From Muscardinus avellanarius (Eukaryota > Chordata > Mammalia > Rodentia > Gliridae), in the NCBI GenBank assembly GCA_963383645.1, contig OY726565.1:41706944-41770943 (forward strand): a stretch of 64,000 nucleotides of DNA. The letters run 5' to 3'. The notes under the pieces were generated by a model. The model was not told the origin of the DNA. It was given only the letters and a program-made list of their open reading frames with translations, and did not search any database. This document shows, piece by piece, positions 44,451 to 56,915 of this stretch. Positions within the stretch are counted from its first letter, which is position 1. Every line of letters begins with the position of its first letter. Position numbers and translations under genes: made by a program.

Positions 44451-44815
44451 GGCTTCTTTGCAAATATTGTTGATCTTTGGTTGGTCAGCCCACAGATGTA
44501 GAACCCTGCTGGAGAAAGAAGGGAAGGGGGAGGACAGGAATGGAGCACACAGACAAACAGGAAGAGGCCAAGGACAGACACAGTCCTCCAGCCATATCCC
44601 ACTTCTGGAATTTGCTGCATTCAAACTTTAAGGCCTACAACACATAAACTATTGGAGGATGCTCCAGATTCAGACCATAGCAGAGACCTTTTTTTTGTTT
44701 TTGTTCTAAGATTTGATTAAAGGCAGTTATTTAAAAGTGTGTATGTATGCCTCCACCATCTTGTACTCCATTAAGATACATTACTACAATGCACCAATTA
44801 AAAAAATATATATAT
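44451..44815. other. Unassigned stretch ending in an L1-like 3' end
   Basis: 44451-44720 holds nothing I recognise. At about 44764-44805 the plus strand reads attactacaatgcaccaatt followed by A-rich sequence, resembling the last bases of an L1 in sense orientation. Confidence 0.4.
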
Positions 44816-45370
44816 GAGCCGGATGTAGTGGTGCAAGCTAGTAATCCCAGTACTTGGGCGGCTGAGATGGGAGGATTGTAGATTCACAGCCAGCCTCAGC
44901 TACTTAGTGAGGCCCTTGCAACTTAGTGAGACCCTGTTTCAAAATAAATAAATAAGTAAATAATAGGGCTGGGGGTGTAGCTGGGAATGCCTCTGGGTTC
45001 AATCTCCAGTGCCACAAAAAAAAAAAAAAAAGAAAAAAAGAAAAAAAATCATGTATAAAGCAACATTCTCATTACACTTTGGCTACTTTGGAACACACCT
45101 TGAATATTTTACATATGATAATTATCTAGCATAGTTTTGAAACATTGATAATTTCAATATTTTCAAGTCATTGTTACCACTTTTTTTTTTTAATACTGGA
45201 GATTAAATCCACAGGCATTTTACCTCTGAACCATCTCCCTAGCCATATTTTACCTTTGATTTTGCAACAGAATCTCACTAAGTTGCTGAGGGTGGCTTCA
45301 AACTTTTGATCCTTCTGGCTCAGCCTCTATAAAGTACTGGGATTACAAGTATGTGCTACCATACATAGCT
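44816..45370. repeat. Sense SINE and antisense SINE
   Basis: A sense copy (about 44817-45015) with an A-rich tail (45016-45048), then about 140 unassigned bases, then a diverged antisense copy (about 45191-45370). Confidence 0.75.
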
Positions 45371-45537
45371 TGTTATTATGACATTGAAAAATACCACTAA
45401 TTTATCAACTTAATCAACTTTTGAATTTTAGAGAAGGTAGAATTTATTTTATAGTAATTTGTAAAAGTTGATTTTCCAGTGTGGGGCAGGGTTTCATTGA
45501 CGAATGTAGAGTGCCAGGAGAAGACTGTTGGCTTTAC

Positions 45538-45593
<56 letters not shown>

Positions 45594-46015
45594 AATATAA
45601 AGTATAAAAAGTGTGTATAAACATTTATAAATTGTGTGTGTGTGTGTGTGTGTGTGTGACTGATCATGCTGTTGCCGCTGCTAAACATTGAACCCAGTGT
45701 CCCATGCATGCTAACTACTTGATCTGTTGCTGAGCTACATGCCAACCTGTGTAAAATTTTAAACCTAGAAGTTGAGAGGCTGAGGATGAGAAAGAATCTA
45801 GAATTACATAGTAATTTAAATTATTGATTTTTTTTCCAACTCTTTACTTTCTGTGAAACCTCAGGCTTTTTTTGATCTCTTCTATTGTATAGACTGGAGG
45901 TAATAATAATACCTGCCTTGAAGCTATTGTGTTTAAGGCATTTGCTGTTAAGGTGTTTGCTGAACACTTTGCCTACTGCTCTGGCAGTTCCCAGTAAATG
46001 TTGGCTTTTTTTTAG

Positions 46016-46058
<43 letters not shown>
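45371..46058. repeat. Three TG repeats and an ID element
   Basis: TG repeats at 45539-45591, 45634-45658 and 46014-46057. An antisense ID element is at about 45670-45745 (gttgctgagctacatgcc). The remaining sequence is unassigned. Confidence 0.8.
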
Positions 46059-46059
46059 T

Positions 46060-46326
46060 GTACTATGGATAAATCCAGGGACATTCTACCTTCGAGCTAT
46101 ACCCCCAGACCTTTTATTTTTTTATTGGAAACAGGCTCAGCCACTTTGAAACAGTGAGACCCTGTTTCAAAGTAACCAAATAGGGCTGGGAGTAGAGGTC
46201 TGAGGTGGAATGCCCTGGGTTGCTGAGAGTCTCCCTGAGTTGTTAAGACTATCCTCAAACCTGTGCTTCCTCCTATCTCAGCTTCCCAAGTGCTAGGATT
46301 ACAGGCATGTGTCATTGTGCCCAGCT
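46060..46326. repeat. Diverged SINE pieces
   Basis: An antisense fragment (about 46060-46135), a short sense fragment (about 46150-46220) and an antisense fragment ending cccagct at 46326. Confidence 0.65.
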
Positions 46327-46354
46327 AAGTGTTAGCTTTTGTTTATTTATTTAC

Positions 46355-46405
<51 letters not shown>

Positions 46406-46606
46406 TTGGTGGTACTGGGGTTCCTGGAAGCCCTTCTATCTCCGGGCTACACTCCCAGACCTATTTTTACATTTTTATTTGGAAACAGGGTCTCCTAAGC
46501 CAGCGCGCGCGGCTGGCTTCGAACCTGCGCGATCCTCCTGTCTCAGCCTCCCAAGCGCGGGGATTACAAGCGTGCGCCACCACGCCCGGCTAAGTGTTAG
46601 CTTTTG
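46327..46606 (-). repeat. Young antisense SINE, TTTA tail, 15-bp duplication
   Basis: The body (about 46409-46590) appears to be a near-consensus B1-dID of the ggtactggggttcctggaag type, still rich in CpG. A TTTA repeat of about 65 bases (46342-46405) is its tail. aagtgttagcttttg flanks the insertion at 46327-46341 and 46592-46606. Confidence 0.93.
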
Positions 46607-49330
46607 ATGCAGTTGAGAGGAGTTGATGTAAGGTTTTTCCTTCATAAACAGCACTAATCTTAGTAAAATATGGTTTAAATGATTGTCATCGAGATAAGTT
46701 TCCATATTTAAAAAGAAAATCTCCCCCTCTACCCAGTCTTACTTAGTAATTTTGATGTATGAAACAAAAGTTACTTGGCAATTACTGATCTAGACTATTA
46801 CCACACAATTGGCAGAAGTTGTAGAGTTCAAGCATAGTTCTCTTCTGACACATTCTTGTTAAACAGGTGTGTTTTTTGTCTCATGTTTCCTCATTCTATT
46901 GCTTGCTTCTCAAGAGTTACAAAGATAATGAATGTTATTAGAAACATAAAAGTTTTTGCACTTTTAATTGTCAAAAAAAAATTTTTTTTTTTTGTACTGG
47001 GGGTGGAACCCAGGAGCATTCTACCTCCAAGCTACACTCCCAGACTTATTTTTTATTCTTTATTTTGAAACAGAGTTTCACTGAGTTGCAAAGGGCTTAA
47101 GTAGCTGAGGCTGTCCTCGAGCATCCTTCCTGTCTCAGCCTCCCATGTTCTGGGTTACAAGTGTGTGCCACCACGCCTGGCTTCAAGAAAAATTTAATTG
47201 TATTTCTTATTGTTATTGTACATGCTAAAGCAAATTAAGTAAGCTCACATTTGGTACATTATATTTCTCTGGGAACAAAGCACTGGTATGTATATAGTAT
47301 GAATACAGAAGTTGTACATCTTTTTTTTTTTGCTGGTACTGGGGTTCCTGGAAGCCCTTCTACCTCCGGGCTACGCTCTCAGACCTATTTTTATACTTTT
47401 TTTTTTTTTTTTTTTTTAATTTGGAAACAGGTCTCTTAAGCCAGCGCGGCTGGCCTTGAACCTGCCGGACCCTCCTGTCTCCTCCTCCCAAGGGGATTAC
47501 AAGCTGGGCCTCAGAAGTTGCACACCATTAAAGAAACAATAGATATTAGATGGTAGTAGAAATTATAAACAAATAGCTCCTCATATATACTCACTTTAAT
47601 TCTTTCTAGAAGTTAATTGAGGAGACCTAGGCCATCTTAAGACATTTCTTCATTTCTCTTCATCTCAAATCCATACATTTCCACTTCCTTTCTTGGGTTT
47701 TCAAGGAAGAAATGGCTGTTCCCTTTCCAAAGTCTGTCTTTTCATTTATGTGTGTGACCTCCATCTGCTGGAAAACTACCACTGTTCTTTATCTTCATCA
47801 CTTTCCTTCCCTCACTCCTGTCACAGGCATGCTGTGGTATGTCTTTCTTTTTGCTTCATTGGTCATCTGCCTTCCCCTTCCTGAGGTTTCCTTTAACTTT
47901 TCTTGTTTTCTTTCTTTTTCTTCTTTTTCTTTCTTTCCTTCACTGCTGGGATGGAAAGCAGTGGCATTCTCCTTCCAAGCTACACTCCTAGTCCTATTTT
48001 TTATTCTTTATTTTGAAACAGGGTCTCACTGAGTTGCAAAGGGCCTCACTAAGTAGCTGAGGCTGTCTGTGATTCTCCTGTCTCAATCTCTCAAATGCTG
48101 GGATTACAATCGTGCACCACCATGCCCAGATCTTGTTCTCTAGTCTTTATTACCAGTTGTCTTAGGAAATTACCATTATTGTTTCTATTTCTTTGCCTTT
48201 TATTGCAACCCCTCACCACACTTTAAAAAAAAAAAATGTGTGGCAAATGCCTGTATCCCAGTACTTGGGAGGCAGAAGCAGGAGGATCATAGGTTCAAGG
48301 ACAGCCTCAGCAAGTAGTGAGACTCTCATCAACCTAGCAAGGCCCTATTTCAAGATATAAATTAAAAACAAGCCAGGAGTGGTGGCGCACGCTTGTAATC
48401 CCAGCATTCGGGAGGCTGAGACCTGGAGGATCGCAGTTCACGGACAGCCTCAGCTACTTAGTGAGGCCCTCTGCAACTCAGTGAGACCTGGTTTCAAAAT
48501 AAAGAATAAAAAATAGGACAGGGCGTGTAGCTCGGAGGTCAAATGCCCCTGGGTTCCATCCCCAGACCCTCAAAAAAAAAAAAAAAAAAATCAATAGGAG
48601 ATAGAATGCCTCTGAGTTTAATCTCTGCTACCACCCCACTGCATTCTACCTTTGAGCTATACTCCCAGCTCTATATTGTTTTCATTTTGACACAAGATCT
48701 CACCAGGTTGTTGAGAGTGCATAAGACTTGTCCTCAAACCTCTGAATCTCCTCTCTCAGCCTCCTAAATACTGGGATTATAGGTATGTACCACCACCACA
48801 CCTGGCAAAAATAGTTCTTTTAAAGGTTTCTTGCTTGGCAGACTTATTAACTGTATAAGTAGCAGTCAAGCAGCCAAACTTTCTTTCATGTGCCTTTGCT
48901 TTAAGAATATTTAATTGCTAACATTTTTTAAATCATGTGTTTTTTGTTAAGATGAAAATTTTTAACAGGGATTAGTGGTACATGTTTATAATCCCAGTAG
49001 TGGGAGTTTGAGACAGGAAAATGGTAGATTTGAGGCAAGCCTCAGAAATTTAGCAAGGTTAAAAAAAAAAAAGGTGGGTGTGGTGGCATATGCTTGTAAT
49101 CCCAGTACTTGGGATGCTGAGACAGTAATTTGTGGTCAGCTTCAGCAATTTAGTGAGGCCCTCTACAATTTGGTGAGACCCTGGTTCAGAAGAAAGAATA
49201 AAAAATAGGGCTGAGGGGTGTAACTCTGAGGTAGAATGCCTCTGGGTTCAATCTCTAGTACCTCAAAAAAGGGGGACCCGGGGGTGTAGCTCAGAGGTAG
49301 AATGCCCCTCTGCTCAGTCCCCAGTAGGAA
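46607..49330. repeat. SINE block with unique gaps
   Basis: Antisense copies at about 46995-47182, 47332-47505, 47945-48130 and 48620-48805. Sense copies at about 48240-48365, 48371-48572, 48966-49065 and 49072-49262, with an isolated ID tail at about 49275-49328. The parts 46607-46980 and 47506-47940 show no recognised feature. Confidence 0.75.
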
Positions 49331-49945
49331 AATAGAAGATCTGATAGTATTGGATTTAATACGTGACTCTAGGGGCTTAAGCTGGCCCCTATGCCTGCTG
49401 GCCTGTGTTGGTTGGCATTTGAAAATGTCTGTGACTCCATCTTAGTTTATTTCAATTTGTTTAGACCTCTGTGTGATTTCTCCTTATGTGTCTTAGTCTT
49501 TCTTTGATAGTATGTAATAGTCAATATCTTTAAGAGTCTAAAGTTTCATAATGTTTTTGTGATTTTTCTCTTGTAGGGGAGAAAAAGTAATCCCTCACCT
49601 ATTACTAGCTTCATGACCAGACACCTGTAACAAAACACAGAGTAACAAATGAAAAGCATACACATGAATTTAATGTTTACATAACACGAAAGCCTTCAGA
49701 AATGAAGGCCCAAAAGAAACAGGGAAACCTGTGTATTTTTATACTTAGTGTTGATGAACTGTATATGGTCATAGGGAAATATGATTTGACAAAGTGGGAA
49801 TTTAGCAAGACCTGTTTGTTCAGATTCTGTTTCCCCCTGTCTTCAGTAATAAAGACATCCCTCTGGGAATAGGGAGGGGACTTCTGAAATCCAGGGTCTT
49901 TTGGCTTACTTTAAAGGTCAGAAAACTCTTATTAGGATTCTCCAG
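49331..49945. mobile_element. Possible old LTR fragment
   Basis: From about 49575 to 49915 the sequence (aataaagacatccctctggg, tgaaatccagggtcttttgg) has the look of an ancient mammalian LTR, but I cannot give ends, family or a reliable orientation. 49331-49574 is unassigned. Confidence 0.3.
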
Positions 49946-50558
49946 AAAAACAGAACCAAAAGCATATTTATTTTTTATTTTATTTTGGGATACTAGGGAT
50001 TGAACCCAGGGGCATTCTACCTCAGAGCTACATCCCCAGTCCTTTTTAAAAAAATCTTTATTTTGAAACCGGGTTTCACTAAGTTGCAGAGGGCCTCCCT
50101 AAGTAATTGAGTCTGGCCATGAACCTGTGATCTTCCTGTCTCAACATCCCAAGTACTGGGATTACAAGTGTGTCACCACACCCGGTTGAATATATATTTA
50201 TTAATAGTGGGATTTATTAGATTGATTCACATGATCACAGAGGCTGAAGCTACTTTAGCCTCTGTGTGCTAGTTGTGTGCAAGCAGAGGGCCAGAGAAAT
50301 TAATAGCAACTCAGTCAAGAAGTTGAAACCTGGCCAGTCTTGATGGTACATGCATGTGTAATCCCAGTTCTTGGGGACGCTGAAGCAGGAGGATCAGGGC
50401 CAGCTTCAGCAATTTAGTGAGACCATATTTCAAATAAAAAGGGCTGTGGATATAGCTTGGAGGCAGAGCACCCCTGGGTTCAATCCCCAATACCATAAAT
50501 AAAAAAAAAAATAAAAAAGCATTAATTGGAGATATAGTTTATTATCATCTGAACATAT
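49946..50558. repeat. Antisense and sense SINEs
   Basis: An antisense copy (about 49985-50185), about 140 unassigned bases, then a truncated sense copy (about 50331-50500) with an A-rich tail. Confidence 0.75.
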
Positions 50559-51444
50559 TGAGGAGATAGAAAGGAAATAGGCAGATAGGGAAAAGGCCTT
50601 GGTAGAAAAAAGCTAATTTCCTGAGTTCCCTGAGGGGCAACAAATGCCTGAAACTCCAAAGGCTCAGAGATAAGACCAGAGCTTCACAAAGCCATCCTGA
50701 GTTTCCTAATCAACAATCCCACCCAGCAAGTCTGGCATTCCTGAAAGGAGACCCTTCAAAGAACTTGCAAATGTCCTATGCAAATTCTCCTTGGAGTCAC
50801 CACAACCACAAACGGACTTGCAAGCGGTCAGGCATTGGCCAGTCAGATGGCAAAAGCGGGTCACTTTCCCACTCGGGACCCCCTCCCCTTTTGGGGAGCA
50901 GTTCTCTCTCTCGCAGGTCGTGTTGGCCCTGAGAGAAGGCAGAGTGCATCTGAGGGCACGTGGCTCGGGCGACTCTCAAGTAGTGACCTGAAGGCCTCTG
51001 CTGGACATCATGGCTGACCAGGCCCCTAGGGGTGACCTGTACCTCTTTTCTGGCAGATCGCGTGGACTCTGGGAGAAGGTAGTTTGTAATTGACGGCACT
51101 TGGCTCGGGCGACACTCCAGTAGTGACCTGAAGGCAGCTACTGGACAACAGAGACCCGACAGCCCCTAGGGGCGTTCGGCCACTTTTCTCTATTCCCTTC
51201 TGGCAGATCGTGCGGACTCCGGAAGAAAGCAGCCTGCACCTGAAGGCAATTCGGCTTGGGCTACTCTCAAGTATTGTCCTGAAGGCAGCTGCTGGACCCA
51301 GAGTTCCAGACCCTTTGGGGGTGCCCCATTCCCTGCTGCTTCCAATAAACCTTTTACTCCCCTTCCTGAGGTCTGCGGGTGTCATTCTTCGCTCTCCGTA
51401 GACAAGAACTCGCCGGGGTTTTCTCGCAAGAAACCCCCGTTTCA
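50559..51444 (+). mobile_element. Solo LTR of family B, 4-bp target duplication
   Basis: 886 bases, from TGAGGAGATAGAAAGG to CCCCCGTTTCA, flanked by atat at 50555-50558 and 51445-51448. It carries three imperfect tandem units of 140-150 bases starting near 50911, 51051 and 51201 (each with a ggcagatcg-like start and a gtgacctgaaggc-like part), and a polyadenylation signal at 51344-51349. It matches both partial B LTRs inside the upstream provirus (about 3278-3512 and 8043-8631) and so defines the full LTR. It lies in sense orientation within ZNF292 intron 1. Confidence 0.92.
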
Positions 51445-51900
51445 ATATCAATTATGTTTTAACCATGCACATTCATGTCTAACCTTCAGCAGTAAATGTT
51501 TTCTGTCCTCAATCATGTGTTAAGGGAGTTTTCTGATAATTTCTATCTTGAGAATACTTGATCTTCATAACAGGTACCTCTGAATTATGACTAATTTTTC
51601 CTGAAAAAAAGTAAAATGGTTTGAATCATTACTATTTTAAGCACTGTCTAACATATTGACTGGTATTTTCATTAGTTTTATATTGATTATATAAATTTAA
51701 GGAATGCAATCAGAAAATGCAGATAGCTAGAGATTTACATCTTAAATGGCACTAATTTGCTTAAAGTTTAAATCTAACATAACTAAGTTATTGCATGTTT
51801 ATCTGTGTGCCTCATGTTCAGACATTTGGAAAAAATTGCGAACAGGAAATTCATGTTTTACTCATTATGTTCAGACGAATTTATGTATTTATCTTTTTTT
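51445..51900. other. Unique-looking intronic sequence
   Basis: No gene, SINE or regulatory element recognised. Confidence 0.5.
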
Positions 51901-52625
51901 TGGTGTGTGGGTCTGGGGATGGAACCCAGGGGCATTTGACCTCTGAGCTGCACCTCCTGCCCTATTTTTTATTCTTTATATTGAAACCGGGTCTCATTGA
52001 GTTGCAGAGGGCCTCACTAAGTAGCTGAGGCTGTCCACCAACGGCGATTCTCAGGTCTCAGCCTCCTGAATGCTGGGATTACAAGCGTGCGCCACCACGC
52101 CTGGCTCAAATTTATGTATTTAAAGAAGAGGTTATAGTAGAAATGACAAGCTAAACTGATGTATAAATTTCTCTCTCTCTCTCTTTTTTTAATGGTACTG
52201 GGGATTGAACCCAGGAGCATTCTACTTCTGAGCTACACCTCCCAACTCCATTTTTAAGTTTTTATTTTGAAACTGGGTCCTGCTAGATTGATGAGAGTTT
52301 TACTATTCACTGAGATTGTCCTTGAAATTATCATCCTTCCTTCTCAGTCTCCTGAGTACTGAAATTACAGGCATGTACCACCATGCCCAGCTCATAAATT
52401 TCCCTCTTAAGATTGCTTTAGCTACAACCTACAAATTTTTGTGTGTTACTATAGTTTTTTTGTTTTGTTTTTGTTTTTGTGGTACTGGGGATGGAACCCA
52501 GGGACATTCTACCTCCAAGCAACACCCCCAGACCTATTTTTTTATTCTTTATTTTGAAACAGGATCTCACTGAATTGCAAAGGGTCTAAGTAGCTGAGGC
52601 TATCCTCAAACTGAGATCTCCCTGT
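51901..52625 (-). repeat. Antisense SINEs
   Basis: Copies at about 51908-52105, 52193-52395 and 52480-52625. The last is interrupted by an LTR and resumes at 53037. A CT run (about 52170-52183) lies between copies. Confidence 0.8.
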
Positions 52626-53036
52626 TGTAGAAGCAGAGACTCAGTTTGATCTCACCAGACACTACCCTGTAACTGAATTCCTCTCCCTCTTCCTGTTTCC
52701 AGTGGTAAATCTAAAGTTTAACCTCTTAACCTAGCTCCTTTAGGAATGACTAGCTACTCCCAGCAGGGAGGAGACTACTCCCTTCCCCCAACAGGGCTTA
52801 TCTCTACCTAAAATTCCTGTGTGGTATCCCCTCTCCCAACACCTCCTAACCGCGAATTCCGCTTCTGGAACCCACTTGCCCACCCTTATAAGCCCCCTAC
52901 CCCGGCCAGTTGGCGCACCCCTCTGGTCTGATTTTAGACTGAGGGCTCTGCCGCTGGCCAGCCAATAAAGGCTTCAATTTGCACATTTCCCTCAGGCTTT
53001 CAAGTCTCTCATTTCTCGCAAACTTTACATACAACA
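52626..53036 (+). mobile_element. Solo LTR inside a SINE
   Basis: 411 bases with TG and CA ends. The flanks are ctgt (52622-52625) and ttgt (53037-53040), a 4-base duplication with one mismatch. A TATA-like box (ttataag, 52886-52892) and aataaa (52964-52969) are spaced as in a gammaretrovirus-type LTR in plus orientation. Unlike the other LTRs here; family unnamed. Confidence 0.75.
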
Positions 53037-53280
53037 TTGTCTCAGCCTCAAAAGTACTGGGATTACAAGGGTGCGCCACCACACCTAGCTATAGTTGTTT
53101 GTGTCACCCCCACCCCGTCTGAGGACAAAATCCAGGGACATTCAACCTCTGGGCTACACCCCCTGCCCTATTTTTTATTATTTAATTTGAAACAGGGTCT
53201 CACTAAGTTGTGAAGGGCCTCACTAAGTAGCTGAGGCTCCCAAATGCTGGAATTACAAGCATGTGCCACCCTGCCCATCT
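53037..53280 (-). repeat. SINE remainder and a further antisense SINE
   Basis: 53037-53090 completes the interrupted SINE. Another antisense copy covers about 53110-53280. Confidence 0.75.
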
Positions 53281-54580
53281 CCTAACTATAGTTTGAACCT
53301 AAATGATTTCTGATTTCTGTTATGATTTTCCATCCATGACTCAGAAGTACATTTAAAATTTTTAAGTTTTTTTCAAGCTTGCCTTCCCCCCTTCCCCACA
53401 GCCCGCAATATTAGGGCTCATTACACAGCTACCTTCTTAAGTCTTACCTCCTTACATCTTTCTTAAGTTCAATTCTCTTTTTCCTGTGTATGATTCTCAA
53501 CTTCCTTCCTGGCATATTCCCTCATTTTGGTGAAATTTCTCTTTCAGCAGTATCCTGGGGGAGTGGAGGGAAGATGCCTAGAAAGCAAAATTTTTGAGAC
53601 CTTGAAAATGATAACCTATCTTAGTACTTATAATTGTACTTACAATAGAAATAATTTTCCCTCTGTTATTAAGGCCGTACTTCGCGTTCCTTTGCCCCAA
53701 TTTTGTTGGAGAGCTGCTACCTGTTCCCTGCCAAACTTGTATTTATAGCTTTCTTTGTCTCTGAGCTCTGAAAATTTTATGAGAAAGTGCCTTGATATAG
53801 GTCTACTTTCAGTAGTTGTGAGAACAGCAAAGAGGGGGAGTTTTTCATTCCTAAGATTCCTGTCTGTGTTCTCACTTGACCATCGTGAATTAACTCTCCA
53901 TTTCTATATTCAGATATCCTGGAACATATGTCATTGATTATAGGACCTCTAGTATTATTCTCCAAATCTCCTTTTCTTCCTAGCTAAGGGGAAATTTCTC
54001 AGTTTCTTCCAACTCTTTTAAATGAGATTTTTATTTTTGATATTATGTTTTTAATGTTCACTACTTTTCCTCATAAATATTAGCTCCTGACATGGCATTT
54101 CTAAGGATATTTAGAGTTTCTTGAAATTTTGTCTTCTCCACATAATTGCTGCTTACTCCAAGTTGCTTTTTTTTTTCTCTTTAGATCTTTCAGGTGTTAG
54201 AAACTTTACTTAGTTTATCTAGTTCTTGTATATCAGCACTTAAAGGTATACCACTAAAGAGCCAATTGAGAACTCCAACCCACTTGTGGGTTTCGTTGTG
54301 GCCTTCACCTTGGTCAAGGCCTAGTGTCAGCATCTAGGTCCTTTCTCTCTGAGCTTTCACCTAAGGTCCAAAGGTTCTGGTAGTGAGTTGGAGAAAAGGA
54401 CTTGAGAAATGGTATATAAAGCTGATTAATGCTTGGAAAGTAAGAGACATGGTCCAGACACCTCTTTAGAAACAATCTGCTGGAGAATGGAGTGTTACTG
54501 TACCTTGCTTAGGTCTCCTAGCTATGGAGAGTGAGGTGTGAGTCAGTCAGGATTAACTGCTCCGTAGACTTTTCACCTGC
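53281..54580. other. Longest SINE-free part of intron 1
   Basis: About 1.3 kb with no SINE, LTR or L1 that I can recognise and no convincing exon. Short open frames (up to 73 codons on plus at 53527-53748) are at chance level. Confidence 0.5.
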
Positions 54581-54989
54581 GCCGCCCCCCCCCCCCCCAC
54601 TTTGGTGATACTGGAGATTGAGTACAGGGCCATTCTACCTCTGAGCCCCCCCTCCCCAACCTATTTTTATTCTTTATTTTGGAACAGGGTCTCACTCAGT
54701 TGCAGAGGGCCTCACTAAATAGCTGAGGTTGTCCACAAACTGCAAGCCTCCTGTCTCAGCCTCCCAAATGCTGGGATTACAAGCATGAGACACCATGCCC
54801 AGCTCTGGTCCTCTCTTTTTAGCACCACCTTCACTCCCATTCCCAGAAACATCTATTGCTCCTAATTCCTGAGCCCTTTGGTGATTCTGGTGAATTAGTT
54901 TTGTTTTGTTTTTAACCTCCTAAAAGTAGGAGTCATTTTTCTTGGAGTGCCAGTCTTACATATGCTTTCCAGGTTTTTTTGTTTCTGTG

Positions 54990-55031
<42 letters not shown>

Positions 55032-55415
55032 ATACTCATGATTGAACCTAGAGCCTTGCACATGGTAATAAGCACACACTGTACCCCTAGCTACACCCCT
55101 AGTTCCTGCTTTTTACATTATTTTTTTCTTTTCCATTCTTTTTATATTTTTCTTGTAGGTTTATGCTAGTTAAAAGTAAATTGCTGTAGTTTTAGTGAGA
55201 TTTGGGGAGAGCATGGTACAAAATACTGTATCATTTTTATATACAATTTTAAAATAGATTTTACTAAATTCATTTTGCCAAATTCACCAAAAGCTCAGGC
55301 CCCAAAAGCTCAAAAATATGACACTATTTGCCTTTTATGATTTGTGTATAGTAGAGTTTTCCAAAAAGTTAGAACATATGTAATAATATTGTAAAAGATT
55401 AAGCATAGAAACTAA
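54581..55415. repeat. Poly(C), antisense SINE, TG repeat, ID-like element
   Basis: A C run of about 15 bases (about 54584-54598), an antisense SINE (about 54600-54805), a TG repeat (about 54991-55029) and a diverged antisense ID-like element (about 55036-55110). 55111-55415 is unassigned. Confidence 0.75.
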
Positions 55416-56915
55416 TGTGAAGTTGGGTGTGGTGGCGCACGCTTGTAATCCCAGCATTCGGGAGGCTGAGACAGGAGGATCGCAGTTCTCAGACAGCCTC
55501 AGCTACTTAGTGAGGCCCTTTGCAACTCAGTGAGACCCTGTTTCAAAATAAAGAATAAAAAATAGGACTGGCGTGGAGCTTGAAGGTAGAATGCCCCTGG
55601 GTTCCATCCCTAGTACTGCCCCGCCCCCCCAAAAAGGGAAGAAACTGATATGAAAGCCCCCACTTTTTCCTTTTAAGTTAGACATTGACGAAGTTTGAAA
55701 AATGTAAAGCAATGCCAGTCTAATTTTTTAAGAAAACACATTTTTAATAAAATACCTTATGGTATTTATTAAATTAAGACATGCTAGGTTTAATTTTTAA
55801 ATCCATTTATATAAGGTGTCGGTTTTTAGTTTGTATGGTGAATATTAATAGTTATAACCAACATGAAATCTTTGGGGATCCTCAGTAATTATTAAATCAA
55901 AACATTTGAGAGTGTGTTCTCTAGGGATCCAGATATAAGTTGGAATGTGAATATAACACTGTAAACACACCTGACACACTACTAGTTTTACTTTACATAG
56001 AACAATAATGTGCTTTTACCACCATGTTCATTAAGTGAAATCCCTTTGTGGTGTTCTCTCCTAATAATCCTAGGAGAACTAAAGGAAATTACTGAAAGTT
56101 AATCTATACTATCTTTCTTCCCAGGGAATCTATGTTTTTGTCTCTACTGATTTAAATAATAGAAGTCAGGCTGGGCATGGTGACTCATGCTTGTAATCCC
56201 AGCATTTGGGAGGCTGAGACAGGAGGATCATGGACATGGCGGTTCATGGACAGCCTCAGCTACTTAGTGAGGCTCTTTGCAACTCAGTGAGACCTTGTTT
56301 CACAATAAAGAAGAAAAAAAGTGCTGGAGGTGTAGCTCGGTGGTAGAATGCCCCAGGGTTCCATCCCCAGTACACTGGGAATGAGGAACAATTAATTAGG
56401 AGAAAAAAGCTAAAAAGCTCCTAATGCAAGGAAAATATGAAAAAGAAGGTGAAAGATGTATTAGAGATAAAACACAGCCCTTTGACCTTTGTTCAGGTTT
56501 GCCTTATAATACACACTATAGGACAAAGGCTATGAGTGCAGATACCCTGTAGGGATATAATAGGTCCCTCTTTTACTACCTCTGTGTCCTTGAACCTGTT
56601 GTTTAACCTTTCTGTGGTCTTGTTTTGTTCACTTTTAGTGTAAGCATGTTATTATAATTTGCCTAATTGTTAATAGATCATACATGTAAAGCTCTCAAAA
56701 CAGTGTCTAGCACATGGTAAATATTCACCAAATACTATTTTTTATCTGGATTAAGCATCTTTTGTTCCATTGGTCATTCATTCTTCATGTAACAGTTTTG
56801 TCTTACCATGCTTAGCTTACTCATTAATAGAGGCAATCTAATGCCTTGTAGGAAGACCCTTATTAACACTATCCTGTTCTCTTCATTTTTAAATTTTTTA
56901 TTATTTATTTATTTT
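55416..56915. repeat. Two sense SINEs in otherwise unique sequence
   Basis: Sense copies at about 55422-55620 and 56170-56372. The intervening 55621-56165 and the following 56373-56915 contain nothing recognised. Confidence 0.75.
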
